A DNA stretch of 64,000 nucleotides, taken from positions 868,001-932,000 of the forward strand of contig NZ_JFGT01000005.1 in NCBI RefSeq assembly GCF_000599885.1. Reading direction: 5' to 3'. A program made the translations under genes and the position numbers. The first letter of the stretch is position 1, and each line of letters begins with the position of its first letter. Origin of the DNA: Pantoea sp. IMH. GTDB lineage: Bacteria > Pseudomonadota > Gammaproteobacteria > Enterobacterales > Enterobacteriaceae. Below the pieces are notes generated by a model, which was not told where the DNA came from, searched no databases, and saw only the letters and a program-made list of their open reading frames with translations. Shown piece by piece: positions 18,353 through 28,675 of this stretch.

Positions 18353-19408
18353 ATGCGTAAGATCATTCATGTTGATATGGACTGCTTTTTCGCCGCCGTG
18401 GAAATGCGCGACAACCCGAGCCTGCGTGATATCCCCATCGCGATTGGCGGTAGCCACCTGAAGCGGGGCGTGATCAGCACCGCCAACTATCCCGCCCGTA
18501 AGTTTGGCGTACACAGCGCGATGTCCACCGCCATGGCGCTGAAGCTTTGTCCCCATCTGAAAGTGATCCCGGGCCGCTTTGATGCCTATAAAGAGGCAAG
18601 CGCGCACATTCGGGAAATATTTTCCCGTTATACCTCGCAGATTGAACCCCTTTCGCTGGATGAGGCCTATCTGGACGTTTCCGACAGCCCGCACTGCCAG
18701 GGCTCGGCCACGCTGATCGCGCGGGAGATCCGCCAGACCATTGCTAAAGAGCTGAACCTCACCGCCTCTGCGGGCATCGCACCGATCAAGTTTGTTGCCA
18801 AAATCGCCTCCGATCTGAATAAACCGGACGGCCAGTTCGTGATCACGCCAGCCGATCTTTCTGGTTTTCTGCTGACGCTGCCGCTGGCGAAGATCCCGGG
18901 CGTGGGGAAGGTGACGGCAAAGAAGCTGGAAGAGATGGGCCTGCAAACCTGCGGCGACGTGCAGAAAACTGACCTCGCCGCGCTGCTGAAGCGCTTCGGG
19001 AAGTTTGGCCGCGTGCTCTGGGAGCGCAGCAACGGCATTGATGAGCGGGAAGTGATTACGGAACGCCTGCGTAAATCGCTTGGCGTTGAGCGGACGCTCT
19101 CCGAAGATATTCACAGCTGGGAAGCCTGCCTGGAGATTATCGACTACCTCTATGAGGAGCTGGAGCGGCGCCTGACCAAAATCAAACCTGACCGGCTGAT
19201 TGCCCGTCAGGGCGTGAAGCTGAAGTTTGATGACTTCCAGCAAACGACCCAGGAGCACGTCTGGCCGGAGCTGAATAAGGAAGATATGATTGCGGTGGCG
19301 AAAAAAACCTGGGATGAACGCCGCGCCAGCCGGGGCGTCAGGCTGGTTGGCCTGCACGTGACGCTGCTGCATCCGCAGCTTGAAAGGCAGCTGCTGCTGG
19401 GGCTGTAG
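18353..19408 (+). CDS. dinB: DNA polymerase IV (Y family)
   Basis: DinB (351 residues, same as E. coli) is the SOS-induced translesion polymerase that bypasses minor-groove guanine adducts. Catalytic motifs are intact: [12 protein letters not shown] (Asp8), [10 protein letters not shown] (Asp/Glu103-104 region), [13 protein letters not shown] and the Hh[14 protein letters not shown]. The C-terminus RQLLLGL is the beta-clamp-binding tail. ATG 18353 is chosen because the E. coli protein starts [10 protein letters not shown] and GGAGGGGG precedes it; ATG 18335 lies inside the LexA box. Confidence 0.97.
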   Translation: MRKIIHVDMDCFFAAVEMRDNPSLRDIPIAIGGSHLKRGVISTANYPARKFGVHSAMSTAMALKLCPHLKVIPGRFDAYKEASAHIREIFSRYTSQIEPLSLDEAYLDVSDSPHCQGSATLIAREIRQTIAKELNLTASAGIAPIKFVAKIASDLNKPDGQFVITPADLSGFLLTLPLAKIPGVGKVTAKKLEEMGLQTCGDVQKTDLAALLKRFGKFGRVLWERSNGIDEREVITERLRKSLGVERTLSEDIHSWEACLEIIDYLYEELERRLTKIKPDRLIARQGVKLKFDDFQQTTQEHVWPELNKEDMIAVAKKTWDERRASRGVRLVGLHVTLLHPQLERQLLLGL

Positions 19409-19427
19409 GGAAACCTGCGTGGAGGAC

Positions 19428-19450
19428 ACGGGCTTGCTGCCCGCTTTTGT
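19428..19450 (+). terminator. Weak hairpin after dinB
   Basis: CGGGC-TTGCT-GCCCG is followed by CTTTTGT. The stem is short (5-6 bp) but GC-only. Confidence 0.45.
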
Positions 19451-19543
19451 CTGATGCGCGTTAGCGAAAAAATGACGTGCTTTATCTGGGTAGAGTGAAC
19501 TGCTGAGTGATAGCGACTAAAATACAGGCGGCTGATAAGAAGG

Positions 19544-19584
19544 AAATAAAAAGCCCTCCGGTGCGTTTTGTCACACCGGAGGGC
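19544..19584 (-). terminator. Terminator of pepD
   Basis: An 11-bp perfect stem (19553-19563 with 19574-19584) is followed on the minus strand by TTTTTATTT. Confidence 0.88.
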
Positions 19585-19591
19585 AGGCAGG

Positions 19592-21049
19592 TTATTTGGT
19601 CGGGATCGCTTTCAGTACCGCGGTCAGCAGCTGCCAGTAAAGGCCAACGCTTTCAATATGGACCTGTTCATCCGGCGAGTGCGGGCCGGTGATAGTTGGA
19701 CCAATCGACACCATATCCATATCCGGGTAAGGCTTTTTGAACAGGCCGCACTCCAGTCCGGCATGGATCACCTGAATATTTGGCGTTTTGCCAAACAGTG
19801 ATTTGTAGGTCTCGCCAACCAGCGCCATCACCGGTGAGCTCGCATCCGGCTGCCAGCCAGGATAGCTGCCTTTGGCGAGCGAACGGGCGCCTGCCAGATC
19901 GCTCAGCGCAGTCAGCATTTCAACCACGTACTCTTTGCCGCTGTCAATCAGGGAGCGGACCAGGCTGTTGATCACCGCTTCCTCTTCTTTCAGCTTCACC
20001 ACGCCGACGTTGAGCGAGGTTTCCACCACGCCTTTCATCACATCAGAGTTACGGATAACGCCGTTCGGGGTGCTGTTCAGCAGCGCGATAAACGCATCGC
20101 GGCTTGCTGCGGTCAGGGCACGATCGCCAGCCGCCACGTTTTCCACTACCAGGTTAAGGTTCTTCTCTTTCTGGCTCAGCTCGTTTTGCAGCGTCTCCAG
20201 ATAGCTCAGCGCCAGGCTTTTTAGCTGGTCCAGCTTATCCGCCGGTACGGCCAGCGTGGCGATCGCCTCGCGCGGAATGGCGTTACGCAGCGTGCCGCCG
20301 GTGAAGTCCACCAGACGCAGATCCAGCGATTTGGCATGCGCGAACAGGAAGCGTGCCAGCAGTTTGTTGGCGTTACCCAGACCCACATGGATATCGCAGC
20401 CGGAGTGGCCGCCTTTCAGCCCTTTCAGGATCAGCTGAATATGCTCATAGCCCGCAGGTACCGCCTCACGGCTGACTGGCAGCGTGGCGGTGAAATCGAT
20501 TCCGCCCGCACAGCCCATATAAACTTCACCCTCTTCTTCAGAGTCGGTGTTAATCAGGATATCCGCCTGGAGCCAGCCTGGCTGAAGGCCAAAGGCGCCC
20601 ACCATGCCGGTCTCTTCGGTCATGGTCAGCAGCACTTCCAGCGGACCGTGTTCAACGCGGCTGTCGGCCAGCACGGCCAGTGCGGAGGAGAGGCCGATGC
20701 CATTATCCGCGCCCAGCGTGGTGCCGCGCGCTTTTACCCATTCGCCATCAATCCACGGCTGAATCGGGTCTTTAGTAAAATCATGTACCGTATCGTTATT
20801 TTTCTGCGGCACCATATCCAGGTGCGCCTGCAGCGCGACGGGTTTCAGATTTTCCAGGCCCGGCGTGGCCGGCTTGCGGATCAGGATATTGCCCACTTCA
20901 TCGCGGTCGGTCCAGAAACCCTGCTCTTTCGCCCAGGAGAGAACGTATTGCGCCAGTTCTTCTTCGTGGTAAGAGGGATGGGGAATGGAACAGACTTTGG
21001 CAAAAATATCCCACAATGGCTGTGGTGACAGTTGAGACAATTCAGACAC
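19592..21049 (-). CDS. pepD: Cytosol non-specific dipeptidase (aminoacyl-histidine dipeptidase)
   Basis: PepD (485 residues, same as E. coli) hydrolyses dipeptides such as carnosine-like X-His and many others in the cytoplasm. It is a metallopeptidase of clan MH: HLDMVPQK (metal His and Asp), TTLGADNGIG (bridging Asp), MTEETGMVGAFGL (catalytic Glu pair), NTDSEEEGEVYMGCAGG (metal Asp) and a late His in IHAGLECGLF are all present. It is divergent from gpt, as in E. coli. Confidence 0.97.
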   Translation of the reverse strand: MSELSQLSPQPLWDIFAKVCSIPHPSYHEEELAQYVLSWAKEQGFWTDRDEVGNILIRKPATPGLENLKPVALQAHLDMVPQKNNDTVHDFTKDPIQPWIDGEWVKARGTTLGADNGIGLSSALAVLADSRVEHGPLEVLLTMTEETGMVGAFGLQPGWLQADILINTDSEEEGEVYMGCAGGIDFTATLPVSREAVPAGYEHIQLILKGLKGGHSGCDIHVGLGNANKLLARFLFAHAKSLDLRLVDFTGGTLRNAIPREAIATLAVPADKLDQLKSLALSYLETLQNELSQKEKNLNLVVENVAAGDRALTAASRDAFIALLNSTPNGVIRNSDVMKGVVETSLNVGVVKLKEEEAVINSLVRSLIDSGKEYVVEMLTALSDLAGARSLAKGSYPGWQPDASSPVMALVGETYKSLFGKTPNIQVIHAGLECGLFKKPYPDMDMVSIGPTITGPHSPDEQVHIESVGLYWQLLTAVLKAIPTK

Positions 21050-21310
21050 GATAAATCTCCTGTGTCATCACCATCAGCCGGCAAAGCCTGCGATGGCGAG
21101 CATGATTAGCGGTTGGATAACTCCCGTCAGCGGATCTGACGTGATGAGCAGAGAATATCATTCTTCCGCAGTGGATGCTTACTTCGCCTCAGCAAAAAAG
21201 CGAGCCCTGCGCCGATCGGTGCTGGTTTTTAGCGCCTCAGATCTCTATAATTCCGCGCAACCTCTCCCATAGTACATTTTTAAGCCAACACCATTGGTCG
21301 GGACTCCTTT
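21050..21310. promoter_or_regulatory. pepD-gpt divergent promoter region
   Basis: The 261 nt between the divergent starts should hold both promoters. No operator of a known regulator was recognised. GGGACTCC ahead of gpt is a modest ribosome site. Confidence 0.4.
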
Positions 21311-21769
21311 ATGAGCGAAAAATACGTCGTCACCTGGGACATGCTACAGATTCATGCCCGTAAACTGGCTCAGCGCCTGCTTCCTGTTGAACAGTGGAAA
21401 GGCATTATCGCGGTCAGCCGCGGTGGTCTGGTTCCTGCTTCCCTGCTGGCCCGCGAGCTGTGCATCCGCCATGTGGATACCGTCTGCATCTCCAGCTACG
21501 ACCACGACAACCAGCGTGAAATGAAAATCATCAAGCGCGCTGAAGGTGACGGTGAAGGCTTTATCGTCATTGACGATCTGGTGGATACTGGCGGCACCGC
21601 CCAGGCGATCCGTGAAATGTATCCGAAAGCGCACTTCGTCACTATTTTTGCCAAACCGGCAGGACGCCCGCTGGTGGACGATTACGTGGTGGATATTCCG
21701 CAAAACACCTGGATCGAACAGCCCTGGGATATGGGCGTGGTTTATATTCCGCCTATCGTTAAAGGCTGA
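21311..21769 (+). CDS. gpt: Xanthine-guanine phosphoribosyltransferase
   Basis: Gpt (152 residues, same as E. coli) salvages guanine and xanthine to GMP and XMP with PRPP. The type I PRT motif [14 protein letters not shown] binds PRPP, ISRGGLVP is the pyrophosphate loop, and [15 protein letters not shown] is the C-terminal purine-binding region. It is monocistronic: a strong terminator follows. Confidence 0.97.
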   Translation: MSEKYVVTWDMLQIHARKLAQRLLPVEQWKGIIAVSRGGLVPASLLARELCIRHVDTVCISSYDHDNQREMKIIKRAEGDGEGFIVIDDLVDTGGTAQAIREMYPKAHFVTIFAKPAGRPLVDDYVVDIPQNTWIEQPWDMGVVYIPPIVKG

Positions 21770-21784
21770 TTGACCTCCGTCATT

Positions 21785-21818
21785 GCAACGCCCGGTTCTG
21801 CCGGGCGTTGCTGTTTTT
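21785..21818 (+). terminator. Terminator of gpt
   Basis: An 11-bp perfect stem (21785-21795 with 21801-21811) with loop TTCTG runs into TGTTTTT. Confidence 0.92.
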
Positions 21819-21888
21819 ACGGTTAGCGCCCCCGCCGGTGCTGAGATAGACTAGCCTGAAGCCCTGTACGCTGGAGGAGTGTCACGCA

Positions 21889-23139
21889 ATGTCACCGAAG
21901 AACCTGAGCGAAGAGCTGTTTAAACCTCGCTTCAAGCATCCTGAAACCTCATCATTAATCCGTCGCCTGCATCGCCACAAGCCGCTGCCGGTGCATTCTG
22001 CGCTGGAAGGGGAGAGCCTTGCGGGCTGGTACCGGATGATTAACCGCGTACTCTGGACCTGGCGTGGCCTGTCGCCGGTCGAGATCAGCGAAGTACTGGC
22101 GCGCATCGCTGTCAGCCGGGTTGAGCATACCGATGAGCGCCTGCTGGATACGGTGATCGGCTACCGCGGCGGCAACTGGATTTATGAATGGTCAAAGCAG
22201 GCGGCGCTCTGGCAGCAGAAGGCCAGCGAAGCCGCCGATGACGAACAGGCCGGTCAGTGCTGGCTGCATGCGGCCAATCTCTACGGCGTGGCCGGTTATC
22301 CCCATCTGAAAGGGGATGAGCTGGCGGAGCAGGCGCAGCTGCTGGCCAACCGCGCCTATGAAGAGGCCACCTCGCGCCTTCAGGGCGAGCTGCGGGAAAT
22401 TGAGTTCGCGATTCCGGGCGGCAGCCCGATATTTGGCTTCCTGCATATGCCTGCGCAGGTCAGCGCGCCCTATCCGACGGTACTGCTCTGTGGCAGCCTG
22501 GATTCCCTGCAGACCGATCACTATCGCCTGTTCCACGACTACCTGGCCCCCCGCGGGATCGCTATGCTGACTATCGATATGCCTTCCGTCGGCTTCTCCT
22601 CAAAATGGAAGCTGACGCAGGATACGAGCTTCTTACATCAGCAGGTATTGAAGCAGCTGGAACATGTGCCCTGGGTCGATCATACGCGGGTTGGCGCATT
22701 AGGTTTCCGCTTTGGCGCTAACGTGGCGGTCAGGCTGGCCTATCTTGAATCGCCCAGGCTGCGCGCCGTCGCCTGTCTGGGGCCGGTGGTGCACAGCCTG
22801 TTAAGTGATGAGAAAATTCAGGACCGCGTGCCGGAAATGTATATGGATGTCCTCGCCAGCCGCCTTGGCATGGCTTCCGCCTCCGATACCGCGCTGCGCA
22901 CGGAGCTGAACCGCTACTCGCTTAAAACCCAGGGTTTGCTGGGGCGCCGCACGCCGACGCCGCTGCTTTCTGCCCACTGGCCCGGCGATATCTTCAGTCC
23001 GGAAGAGGAATCGAAGCTGATTGTCAGTTCGTCCGCTGACGGAAAACGGATGCCGATCGCCCTCTCACCCGCGATGCGCAACTTCGATCAAGCATTACGT
23101 GATATTGTCGACTGGTTAGCGAAGCGGTTAGCACGATGA
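21889..23139 (+). CDS. frsA: Fermentation-respiration switch protein / esterase FrsA
   Basis: FrsA (416 residues; E. coli 414, formerly YafA) is an alpha/beta-hydrolase that in E. coli binds unphosphorylated enzyme IIA-Glc and has esterase activity. The C-terminal hydrolase domain shows the strand [16 protein letters not shown], and at the nucleophile-elbow position [12 protein letters not shown], where Gly-Phe-Arg-Phe-Gly replaces the usual G-x-S-x-G, as is typical of this family. A strong GGAGGAG site lies upstream. It sits between gpt and crl, as in E. coli. Confidence 0.94.
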   Translation: MSPKNLSEELFKPRFKHPETSSLIRRLHRHKPLPVHSALEGESLAGWYRMINRVLWTWRGLSPVEISEVLARIAVSRVEHTDERLLDTVIGYRGGNWIYEWSKQAALWQQKASEAADDEQAGQCWLHAANLYGVAGYPHLKGDELAEQAQLLANRAYEEATSRLQGELREIEFAIPGGSPIFGFLHMPAQVSAPYPTVLLCGSLDSLQTDHYRLFHDYLAPRGIAMLTIDMPSVGFSSKWKLTQDTSFLHQQVLKQLEHVPWVDHTRVGALGFRFGANVAVRLAYLESPRLRAVACLGPVVHSLLSDEKIQDRVPEMYMDVLASRLGMASASDTALRTELNRYSLKTQGLLGRRTPTPLLSAHWPGDIFSPEEESKLIVSSSADGKRMPIALSPAMRNFDQALRDIVDWLAKRLAR

Positions 23140-23202
23140 GTTGCTAAACTGCAAGGCAGGCTTTGTAATAACCTGACGTGTTTATTAATGGAGATGAAAA
23201 CA

Positions 23203-23604
23203 ATGGCGTTACCGAGTGGGCATCCTAAAAGCCGCTTAATGAAGCGATTTGGTACTCTTGGCCCCTATATTCGCGAAGCGAAATGTCAAGACGAACGCTT
23301 CTTCTTCGACTGCCTGGCCGTCTGCGTCAATGTTAAGCCCGCGCCTGAAAGCCGTGAATTCTGGGGCTGGTGGATGGAGCTTGAAGCACAGAGCGATCAT
23401 TTCACCTATGAGTACCATTTCGGCCTCTTCGACAAAGAAGGCAACTGGAAGCCTACCGCGGTGAAAGGAAAAGAGAACAACGAACGGCTGGAAGAGACGC
23501 TGCGTAATTTTCACGTCCGGCTGAAAGCGCTGCTGGCGGAGATGGAGCTGGATCTGAAACCGGCTGCCGATTTCGCCGATGAGCCGGTGAAACTGACCGC
23601 CTGA
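23203..23604 (+). CDS. crl: Sigma-S activator Crl
   Basis: Crl (133 residues, same as E. coli) binds sigma-S and helps it assemble with core RNA polymerase, raising expression of curli and other stationary-phase genes. [39 protein letters not shown] and [12 protein letters not shown] are the conserved blocks. ATG 23203 is chosen because the family starts [11 protein letters not shown] and GGAGAT is well placed; ATG 23188 would add five residues. It is convergent with phoE with a shared terminator. Confidence 0.97.
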   Translation: MALPSGHPKSRLMKRFGTLGPYIREAKCQDERFFFDCLAVCVNVKPAPESREFWGWWMELEAQSDHFTYEYHFGLFDKEGNWKPTAVKGKENNERLEETLRNFHVRLKALLAEMELDLKPAADFADEPVKLTA

Positions 23605-23623
23605 TGGCGGCACAGAGAAAAGC

Positions 23624-23651
23624 AAAGAGGCTGCCAGTGGCAGCCTCTTTT
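23624..23651. terminator. Bidirectional terminator between crl and phoE
   Basis: A 12-bp perfect stem (23624-23635 with 23639-23650) around AGT has T-runs on the plus strand; A residues on the other side give partial function on the minus strand. Confidence 0.9.
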
Positions 23652-23704
23652 AAGATGATAACGAATGCAGGTAACCCGTCCCTGCAGCGGAGACGGGGTC
23701 AGAC

Positions 23705-24805
23705 TCAGAACTGGTAAGTCACACCCAGCGCGACAATATCATCGGTATTGAGCGCCAGCTTGTTATCGTCATTCAGCAGGTTGATTTTATAATCAACAAA
23801 GGCGGACATATTTTTGTTGAAGTAGTAAGTTGCCCCCACATCCGCAAATTTCACGATATCCGCATCACCAACGCCGTTTTCAATCTCTTTTGCTTTGGTC
23901 TGAACATAGGCCAGCGAAGGACGGAAGCCGTTCTCAAACTGGTACTGGGCCACCAGCTCAATATTCTGTAAGCGATTGGCGTAGCCGCTGACCGCCACCG
24001 CGTTACCCGCCACCTGAGCCGTACCGCTGATAGGGGACATATTCCGCGTTTCAGCATAGGTCGCGGCAAGGTAGACGCCGTTGCTGTCGAACTTCAGGCC
24101 TGTTGCCCAGGCTTCGGCTTTATCTCCGGTACCATAGGCGCTGGCACGCTGATCGTTAGTGCGGTTAGAGGAAGAGAGGGCCGCGTTAAGGGTCAGGCTA
24201 TCCAGGAAGGTATAACCCAGTGAAGCCGCCATGCCGTCGCCGTTCGAGCTGCTGTCTGCACGGTTATCGTTCTCGTTTTTACCCTGATACTGCAACGCAA
24301 ATTTCAGGCCATCGACCAGACCAAAGAAGCCGTTGTTGCGATAGGTGGCGACGCCATTGGTGCGGGTCAGCATATAGTTGTCGGTTTTGGTGTACCCCGT
24401 TCCCCCAAATTCCGGCATCATATCGGTGAAGGCTTCCACATCGTAAATCAGACCGTAGTTACGGCCATAGTCGATAGAGCCATAGTCACCAAACTTCAGT
24501 CCGGCAAAACCCAGACGGGTTTTACTGCCGGCAGAGCCTTCGCTTTCAGCCGTGCTGGCTGGCAGATGATATTCCCACTGGCCGTAGCCGGTCATCAGTT
24601 CGTTGATCTGGGTCTGGCCTTTAAAACCGATACGCACATAAGATTTGTCACCGTCATTGTTAGCGGCGTCGCTGAGGTAATGCATCGCTTTAACTTTGCC
24701 GTAAAAATCAAGCTTGTTGCCATCTTTATTATAGATTTCGGCAGCCTGTGCAGCGGAGGTCAGGGTCATTGCTGCGGTTAAAATTGCCAGTGCGCTTTTC
24801 ATCAT
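23705..24805 (-). CDS. phoE: Outer-membrane porin PhoE
   Basis: This is a 366-residue trimeric 16-stranded porin of the OmpC/OmpF/PhoE family. The signal peptide [21 protein letters not shown] is followed by the canonical [26 protein letters not shown] lies in the constriction loop L3 and the protein ends in ALGVTYQF with C-terminal Phe. KAMHYLSD and the position between crl and proB identify phoE rather than ompC/F. ATG 24805 or 24802 is the start; the frame extends further but upstream residues are non-signal. In E. coli PhoE is PhoB-induced and anion-preferring; no clean Pho box was found here. Confidence 0.93.
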   Translation of the reverse strand: MMKSALAILTAAMTLTSAAQAAEIYNKDGNKLDFYGKVKAMHYLSDAANNDGDKSYVRIGFKGQTQINELMTGYGQWEYHLPASTAESEGSAGSKTRLGFAGLKFGDYGSIDYGRNYGLIYDVEAFTDMMPEFGGTGYTKTDNYMLTRTNGVATYRNNGFFGLVDGLKFALQYQGKNENDNRADSSSNGDGMAASLGYTFLDSLTLNAALSSSNRTNDQRASAYGTGDKAEAWATGLKFDSNGVYLAATYAETRNMSPISGTAQVAGNAVAVSGYANRLQNIELVAQYQFENGFRPSLAYVQTKAKEIENGVGDADIVKFADVGATYYFNKNMSAFVDYKINLLNDDNKLALNTDDIVALGVTYQF

Positions 24806-25033
24806 TTTGTGATCAATCCCAAAAAAGTAAATTTGCGAGGCCTTAGGAAATATCCTGGGCAGGAACGTTTTACCCTGATTTGATGAAACTTTTATTTCAG
24901 TCATGCGCATTTCTTATGACGGGCAAGGGAGATAACGGCAGGTTATGCGGCTTTTTCACCGCCGCCTGTTGGCTTACCGCACCACACCTGATAAAAAGTC
25001 CTATTCCATCACTTGATGTAACGGCAGGAAATA

Positions 25034-26137
25034 ATGAGCAGTAGCCAGACCCTGGTAGTGAAACTGGGGACCAGCGTATTAACCGGCGGATCGCGCCGGC
25101 TGAACCGGGCGCATATCGTGGAACTGGTGCGGCAGTGCGCGCAGCAGCACGCGGCGGGCCACCGTATTGTGATCGTCACCTCTGGCGCGATGGCCGCCGG
25201 ACGAGAGCACCTGGGCCACCCGGATCTGCCGCCGACCATCGCCTCAAAGCAGCTACTGGCTGCGGTGGGGCAGAGCAGGTTAATACAGCTCTGGGAGCAG
25301 CTGTTCTCCATTTACGGTATCCATATCGGGCAGATGCTGCTGACGCGGGCGGACCTGGAAGATCGGGAACGCTTTCTGAATGCCCGCGACACGCTGCGGG
25401 CGCTGCTGGATAACCATATCGTGCCGGTTATCAACGAAAATGACGCGGTGGCGACTGCCGAGATCAAAGTCGGCGACAACGATAACCTCTCTGCGCTGGC
25501 GGCGATGCTTGCCGGTGCCGATAAGCTTCTGCTACTGACCGATCAGCCAGGGCTGTTTACCGCCGATCCGCGTAACAACCCGGCGGCGGAACTGATCCGC
25601 GACGTTCACGGCATTGACGATGCCTTGCGCGCGCTGGCGGGTGACAGCGTTTCCGGATTGGGCACCGGCGGTATGGCGACCAAGCTACAGGCTGCCGATG
25701 TGGCCTGCCGGGCGGGCATCGATACCATTATTGCCGCTGGCAGCCGTCCGGACGTGATCGCCGATGTGATCGCCAGCAAACCCGTCGGCACCCGTTTTCA
25801 CGCGCTGGAAACGCCGCTGGAGAACCGTAAACGCTGGATCTTCGGTGCGCCACCGGCAGGCGAAGTGACCATCGACGATGGTGCGCTGGCGGCCATTCTC
25901 GAACGCGGCAGTTCGCTGTTGCCAAAAGGCATTCGCCAGATCGCAGGCAACTTTTCCCGTGGTGAAGTGATCCGCATCCGTAATCTGCAGGGGCGCGACG
26001 TGGCCCACGGCGTCTGCCGCTATAACAGCGACGCCATGCGTATGATCGCCGGCCACCACTCGCAGCAAATCAGTGAAATTTTAGGTTATGAATATGGTCC
26101 GGTGGCGATCCACCGCGACGATATGATCGTCAGCTAA
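25034..26137 (+). CDS. proB: Glutamate 5-kinase
   Basis: ProB (367 residues, as E. coli) phosphorylates L-glutamate to gamma-glutamyl phosphate, the first and proline-inhibited step of proline synthesis. The amino-acid kinase domain spans residues ~5-255 ([50 protein letters not shown]) and a C-terminal PUA domain follows (~275-360). AGGA precedes the ATG. proA follows after 9 nt. Confidence 0.97.
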   Translation: MSSSQTLVVKLGTSVLTGGSRRLNRAHIVELVRQCAQQHAAGHRIVIVTSGAMAAGREHLGHPDLPPTIASKQLLAAVGQSRLIQLWEQLFSIYGIHIGQMLLTRADLEDRERFLNARDTLRALLDNHIVPVINENDAVATAEIKVGDNDNLSALAAMLAGADKLLLLTDQPGLFTADPRNNPAAELIRDVHGIDDALRALAGDSVSGLGTGGMATKLQAADVACRAGIDTIIAAGSRPDVIADVIASKPVGTRFHALETPLENRKRWIFGAPPAGEVTIDDGALAAILERGSSLLPKGIRQIAGNFSRGEVIRIRNLQGRDVAHGVCRYNSDAMRMIAGHHSQQISEILGYEYGPVAIHRDDMIVS

Positions 26138-26146
26138 GGAGCGGAC

Positions 26147-27403
26147 ATGCTAGAAGAAATGGGTAAAGCCGCCAGGGCCGCGTCTTACCAGCTGTCGGTG
26201 CTCTCCACCGCGCAAAAAAATCAGGTGCTGATGACCCTGGCCGACCGGCTGGAGGCGCAGGGCGCTGAGATCCTGGCCGCCAATGCGCTCGACCTGGCAG
26301 ACGCGCGTGAGAAGGGAATGGGAGAGGCGCTGCTTGACCGCCTGATGCTGAATCCGCAACGGCTGAAGGGCATTGCTGACGACGTGCGCCAGGTGTGTCG
26401 TCTGGCCGATCCCGTTGGAGAAGTGATCGATGGTGGCAGGCTCGACAGTGGGCTGCGCATTGAGCGCCGTCGCGTGCCGCTCGGCGTGGTGGGCGTGATT
26501 TATGAAGCCCGTCCTAACGTGACGCTGGACGTCGCTTCCCTCTGTCTGAAAACCGGCAATGCGGCGATCCTGCGTGGCGGCAAAGAAACTTACCGTACCA
26601 ACGCGGCCACCGTTCGCGTTATCCAGGCTGCGCTGCAAGAGCATGGTCTGCCGGCAGCGGCGGTTCAGGCCATTGAGAGCCCGGATCGTGAACTGGTGAA
26701 TCAGCTGCTGAAACTCGATCGTTATGTGGATATGCTGATCCCGCGTGGCGGCGCCGGGTTGCATAAACTCTGTCGCGAGCACTCCACGATCCCGGTGATC
26801 ACTGGCGGTATTGGCGTCTGTCATATTTTTGTCGATCGTGAGATCGAACCGGAAGCGGCGATGAAGATTATCGTTAATGCCAAAAAACAGCGTCCCAGCG
26901 CCTGTAACTCGGTGGAGACGCTGCTGATCCACAGTGATATCGCGGCAGGCTTCCTGCCCGCGCTGAGCCAGCGTATGAGTGAGGAAGGAATCACGCTGCA
27001 CGCCGATCCCCGTGCGCTGCCGCTGCTGCAACAGGGTCCGGCAGAAGTGAAAGCGGTCACTGAGGCGCAGCTGCGCGACGAGTGGCTTTCGCTGGATCTT
27101 AACGTCAGGTTGGTGGACGGGCTGGATGAAGGCATCGCCCATATCCGGGAATATGGTACGCAGCACTCGGATGCCATTCTGACGCGTAATATGCATAACG
27201 CTGACCGCTTCGTCAGCCAGGTGGATTCCTCTGCGGTCTATGTAAATGCCAGCACGCGCTTTACGGACGGCGGCCAGTTTGGCCTTGGCGCCGAGGTTGC
27301 CGTGAGCACGCAGAAACTCCATGCTCGCGGACCGATGGGGCTGGAAGCCCTGACCACCTATAAATGGGTGGCGTTTGGCGATGATACGGTGCGCGGCGGA
27401 TAA
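26147..27403 (+). CDS. proA: Gamma-glutamyl phosphate reductase
   Basis: ProA (418 residues) reduces gamma-glutamyl phosphate with NADPH to glutamate semialdehyde, the second step of proline synthesis. It is an aldehyde-dehydrogenase-fold enzyme; the catalytic Cys is in [15 protein letters not shown] and the nucleotide region includes [22 protein letters not shown] precedes the start, 9 nt after proB, so the two form an operon that ends in a terminator. Confidence 0.97.
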   Translation: MLEEMGKAARAASYQLSVLSTAQKNQVLMTLADRLEAQGAEILAANALDLADAREKGMGEALLDRLMLNPQRLKGIADDVRQVCRLADPVGEVIDGGRLDSGLRIERRRVPLGVVGVIYEARPNVTLDVASLCLKTGNAAILRGGKETYRTNAATVRVIQAALQEHGLPAAAVQAIESPDRELVNQLLKLDRYVDMLIPRGGAGLHKLCREHSTIPVITGGIGVCHIFVDREIEPEAAMKIIVNAKKQRPSACNSVETLLIHSDIAAGFLPALSQRMSEEGITLHADPRALPLLQQGPAEVKAVTEAQLRDEWLSLDLNVRLVDGLDEGIAHIREYGTQHSDAILTRNMHNADRFVSQVDSSAVYVNASTRFTDGGQFGLGAEVAVSTQKLHARGPMGLEALTTYKWVAFGDDTVRGG

Positions 27404-27429
27404 CGTGATATCGCACCGGTAACCACAGC

Positions 27430-27455
27430 GGCCTCAGTGGATGAGGCCAGTTTTT
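27430..27455 (+). terminator. Terminator of proBA
   Basis: GGCCTCA-GTGGA-TGAGGCC is followed by AG and TTTTT. Confidence 0.85.
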
Positions 27456-27518
27456 AGCGCTGCTGAAAGAGCCAAATCCGAAGTTCATGCCTTACTTTTC
27501 TGAAAAGGAACAGATCCT

Positions 27519-28148
27519 GTGGTGACGCTCTCGCAACTTTTTCCTTTTGCCGCTATCGCGCTCGGGCTGGTGCTGACGCCGGGGCCGAATATGATCTATC
27601 TGATCTCCCGCTCTCTCTGCCAGGGCCGCCGCGCGGGCTATATCTCACTGCTGGGCGTGGCGCTGGGCTTTCTGTTTTATATGCTCTGCGCGGCGGCGGG
27701 CATAACCGCCCTGATTATGGCCGTGCCGCTGGCCTATGACGCGCTGCGCATCGCTGGAGCGCTCTATCTGCTGTATATGGCCTGGCAGACGCTGTTTGGC
27801 GGCAAGTCGCCGTTCCAGCTGCGGACATTGCCGCCCGACAGCACTCGTAAACTCTTCGCCATGGGGCTGCTGACCAACCTGCTTAACCCCAAGGCGGCGA
27901 TCCTTTACCTGACGCTGCTGCCGCAATTTATCCGGCCGGAGCAGGGGCAGGTGCTGATCCAGTCCCTGACGCTGGGCTTCACCCAAATCACCATCAGCAT
28001 GCTGGTCAATGGCACCATCATTTTTGCCGCTGGCGCCATTGCGACTTTTCTGGCACAGCGACCCAGCTGGCAAAAATTGCAGCGCTGGGTCATGGGCACC
28101 GTGCTGGCTGGGCTGGCGGTTCGCATGGCGATGGAAGGCAAAAGGTAA
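27519..28148 (+). CDS. LysE/RhtB-family amino-acid exporter
   Basis: This 209-residue inner-membrane protein has six predicted helices and the LysE-family N-terminal motif LGLVLTPGPNMIYLISRS. Members export amino acids such as threonine, homoserine or leucine; the substrate here is unknown. It starts with GTG, nine bases after AAGGA; a second GTG follows immediately and could be used instead. It lies between proBA and the thrW tRNA, and no promoter was recognised. Confidence 0.85.
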   Translation: MVTLSQLFPFAAIALGLVLTPGPNMIYLISRSLCQGRRAGYISLLGVALGFLFYMLCAAAGITALIMAVPLAYDALRIAGALYLLYMAWQTLFGGKSPFQLRTLPPDSTRKLFAMGLLTNLLNPKAAILYLTLLPQFIRPEQGQVLIQSLTLGFTQITISMLVNGTIIFAAGAIATFLAQRPSWQKLQRWVMGTVLAGLAVRMAMEGKR

Positions 28149-28339
28149 AGGACCGTCACAGACCTCCGATAACCGGCGATAAGATGGCTGGCGAAGGGAA
28201 TATTCTGAAGGCTACCGTTAAGCTCGCCGGGAAAGGGCAGGCTGGCGGCCCTGATACGTCTGTTGTGGTGCGGCAGGCTCAACGGCTGGCGATAATTTGA
28301 CTTTACTGCTGTAAAAACCGGCAGTCAGGTCCGGGCCTC

Positions 28340-28368
28340 TTGACTCATAAGCCGCTTTTTTTTAACGT
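28340..28368 (+). promoter_or_regulatory. Promoter of the tRNA-Thr gene
   Basis: TTGACT (28340-28345), 17 bases, then TAACGT (28363-28368), followed by the GC-rich discriminator CGCCTCG typical of stringently controlled tRNA genes. Confidence 0.6.
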
Positions 28369-28393
28369 ATCGCCTCGTAGTCTCCCTCCCCAA

Positions 28394-28469
28394 GCCGATA
28401 TAGCTCAGTTGGTAGAGCAGCGCATTCGTAATGCGAAGGTCGTAGGTTCGACTCCTATTATCGGCACCA
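28394..28469 (+). tRNA. thrW: tRNA-Thr(CGU)
   Basis: A 76-nt cloverleaf with encoded CCA: acceptor GCCGATA pairs with TATCGGC, D-arm AGCTCAGTTGGTAGAGC, anticodon loop TTCGTAA with CGT, and T-arm AGGTTCGACTCCT. This is the E. coli thrW equivalent, downstream of proA. Its 3' end is a well-known attachment site for integrative elements, and unusual small genes follow it here. Confidence 0.97.
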
Positions 28470-28483
28470 TCAACATCAAACAC

Positions 28484-28663
28484 TTATATACTACCATTGC
28501 CATCCCGCAACGCCATGTCGGACAGATTTGGGACAATCCGACCGAAAATCGCATCAATCTGCTTCGCATGCTCTGTCATATGGCTTGGTGCCAGGTCCAG
28601 GTTTGCACCCATTCTCCCCATCTCCTTTGCCAATAAAAAACCCCGCCGAAGCGAGGTTTGCAT
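28484..28663 (-). CDS. Hypothetical 59-residue protein next to thrW
   Basis: This unrecognised frame starts MQTSLRRGFLLAKEMGRMG and ends with the regular-looking AKQIDAIFGRIVPNLSDMAL; the composition looks like real protein. It begins 12 nt after the stop of the 67-residue gene and ends 15 nt from the tRNA 3' end, so it may be a leftover of an integrated element. Against it: no good ribosome site at 28663, and a strong terminator hairpin overlaps its 5' part; ATG 28621 after AAAGGAG is another possible start. No integrase catalytic motif is visible. Confidence 0.35.
   Translation of the reverse strand: MQTSLRRGFLLAKEMGRMGANLDLAPSHMTEHAKQIDAIFGRIVPNLSDMALRDGNGSI
28632..28660 (-). terminator. 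Terminator of the 67-residue gene
   Basis: On the minus strand AACCTCGC, TTCG loop and GCGGGGTT (one G-T pair) run into TTTTTTATT. It lies 16-44 nt after the stop at 28676. Confidence 0.85.
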
Positions 28664-28675
28664 CTTACCAGCTGA

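Noticed and set aside
24806..25033. Pho box upstream of phoE
   Set aside because: A single CCGTCAT half-site was seen on the minus strand near 24915-24925, but the second repeat at 11 bp is missing. The E. coli phoE site is itself imperfect, so regulation by PhoB is not excluded.
28340..28636. 98-codon plus-strand frame across the thrW tRNA
   Set aside because: It reads through the tRNA gene and has no ribosome site; it is a chance frame.
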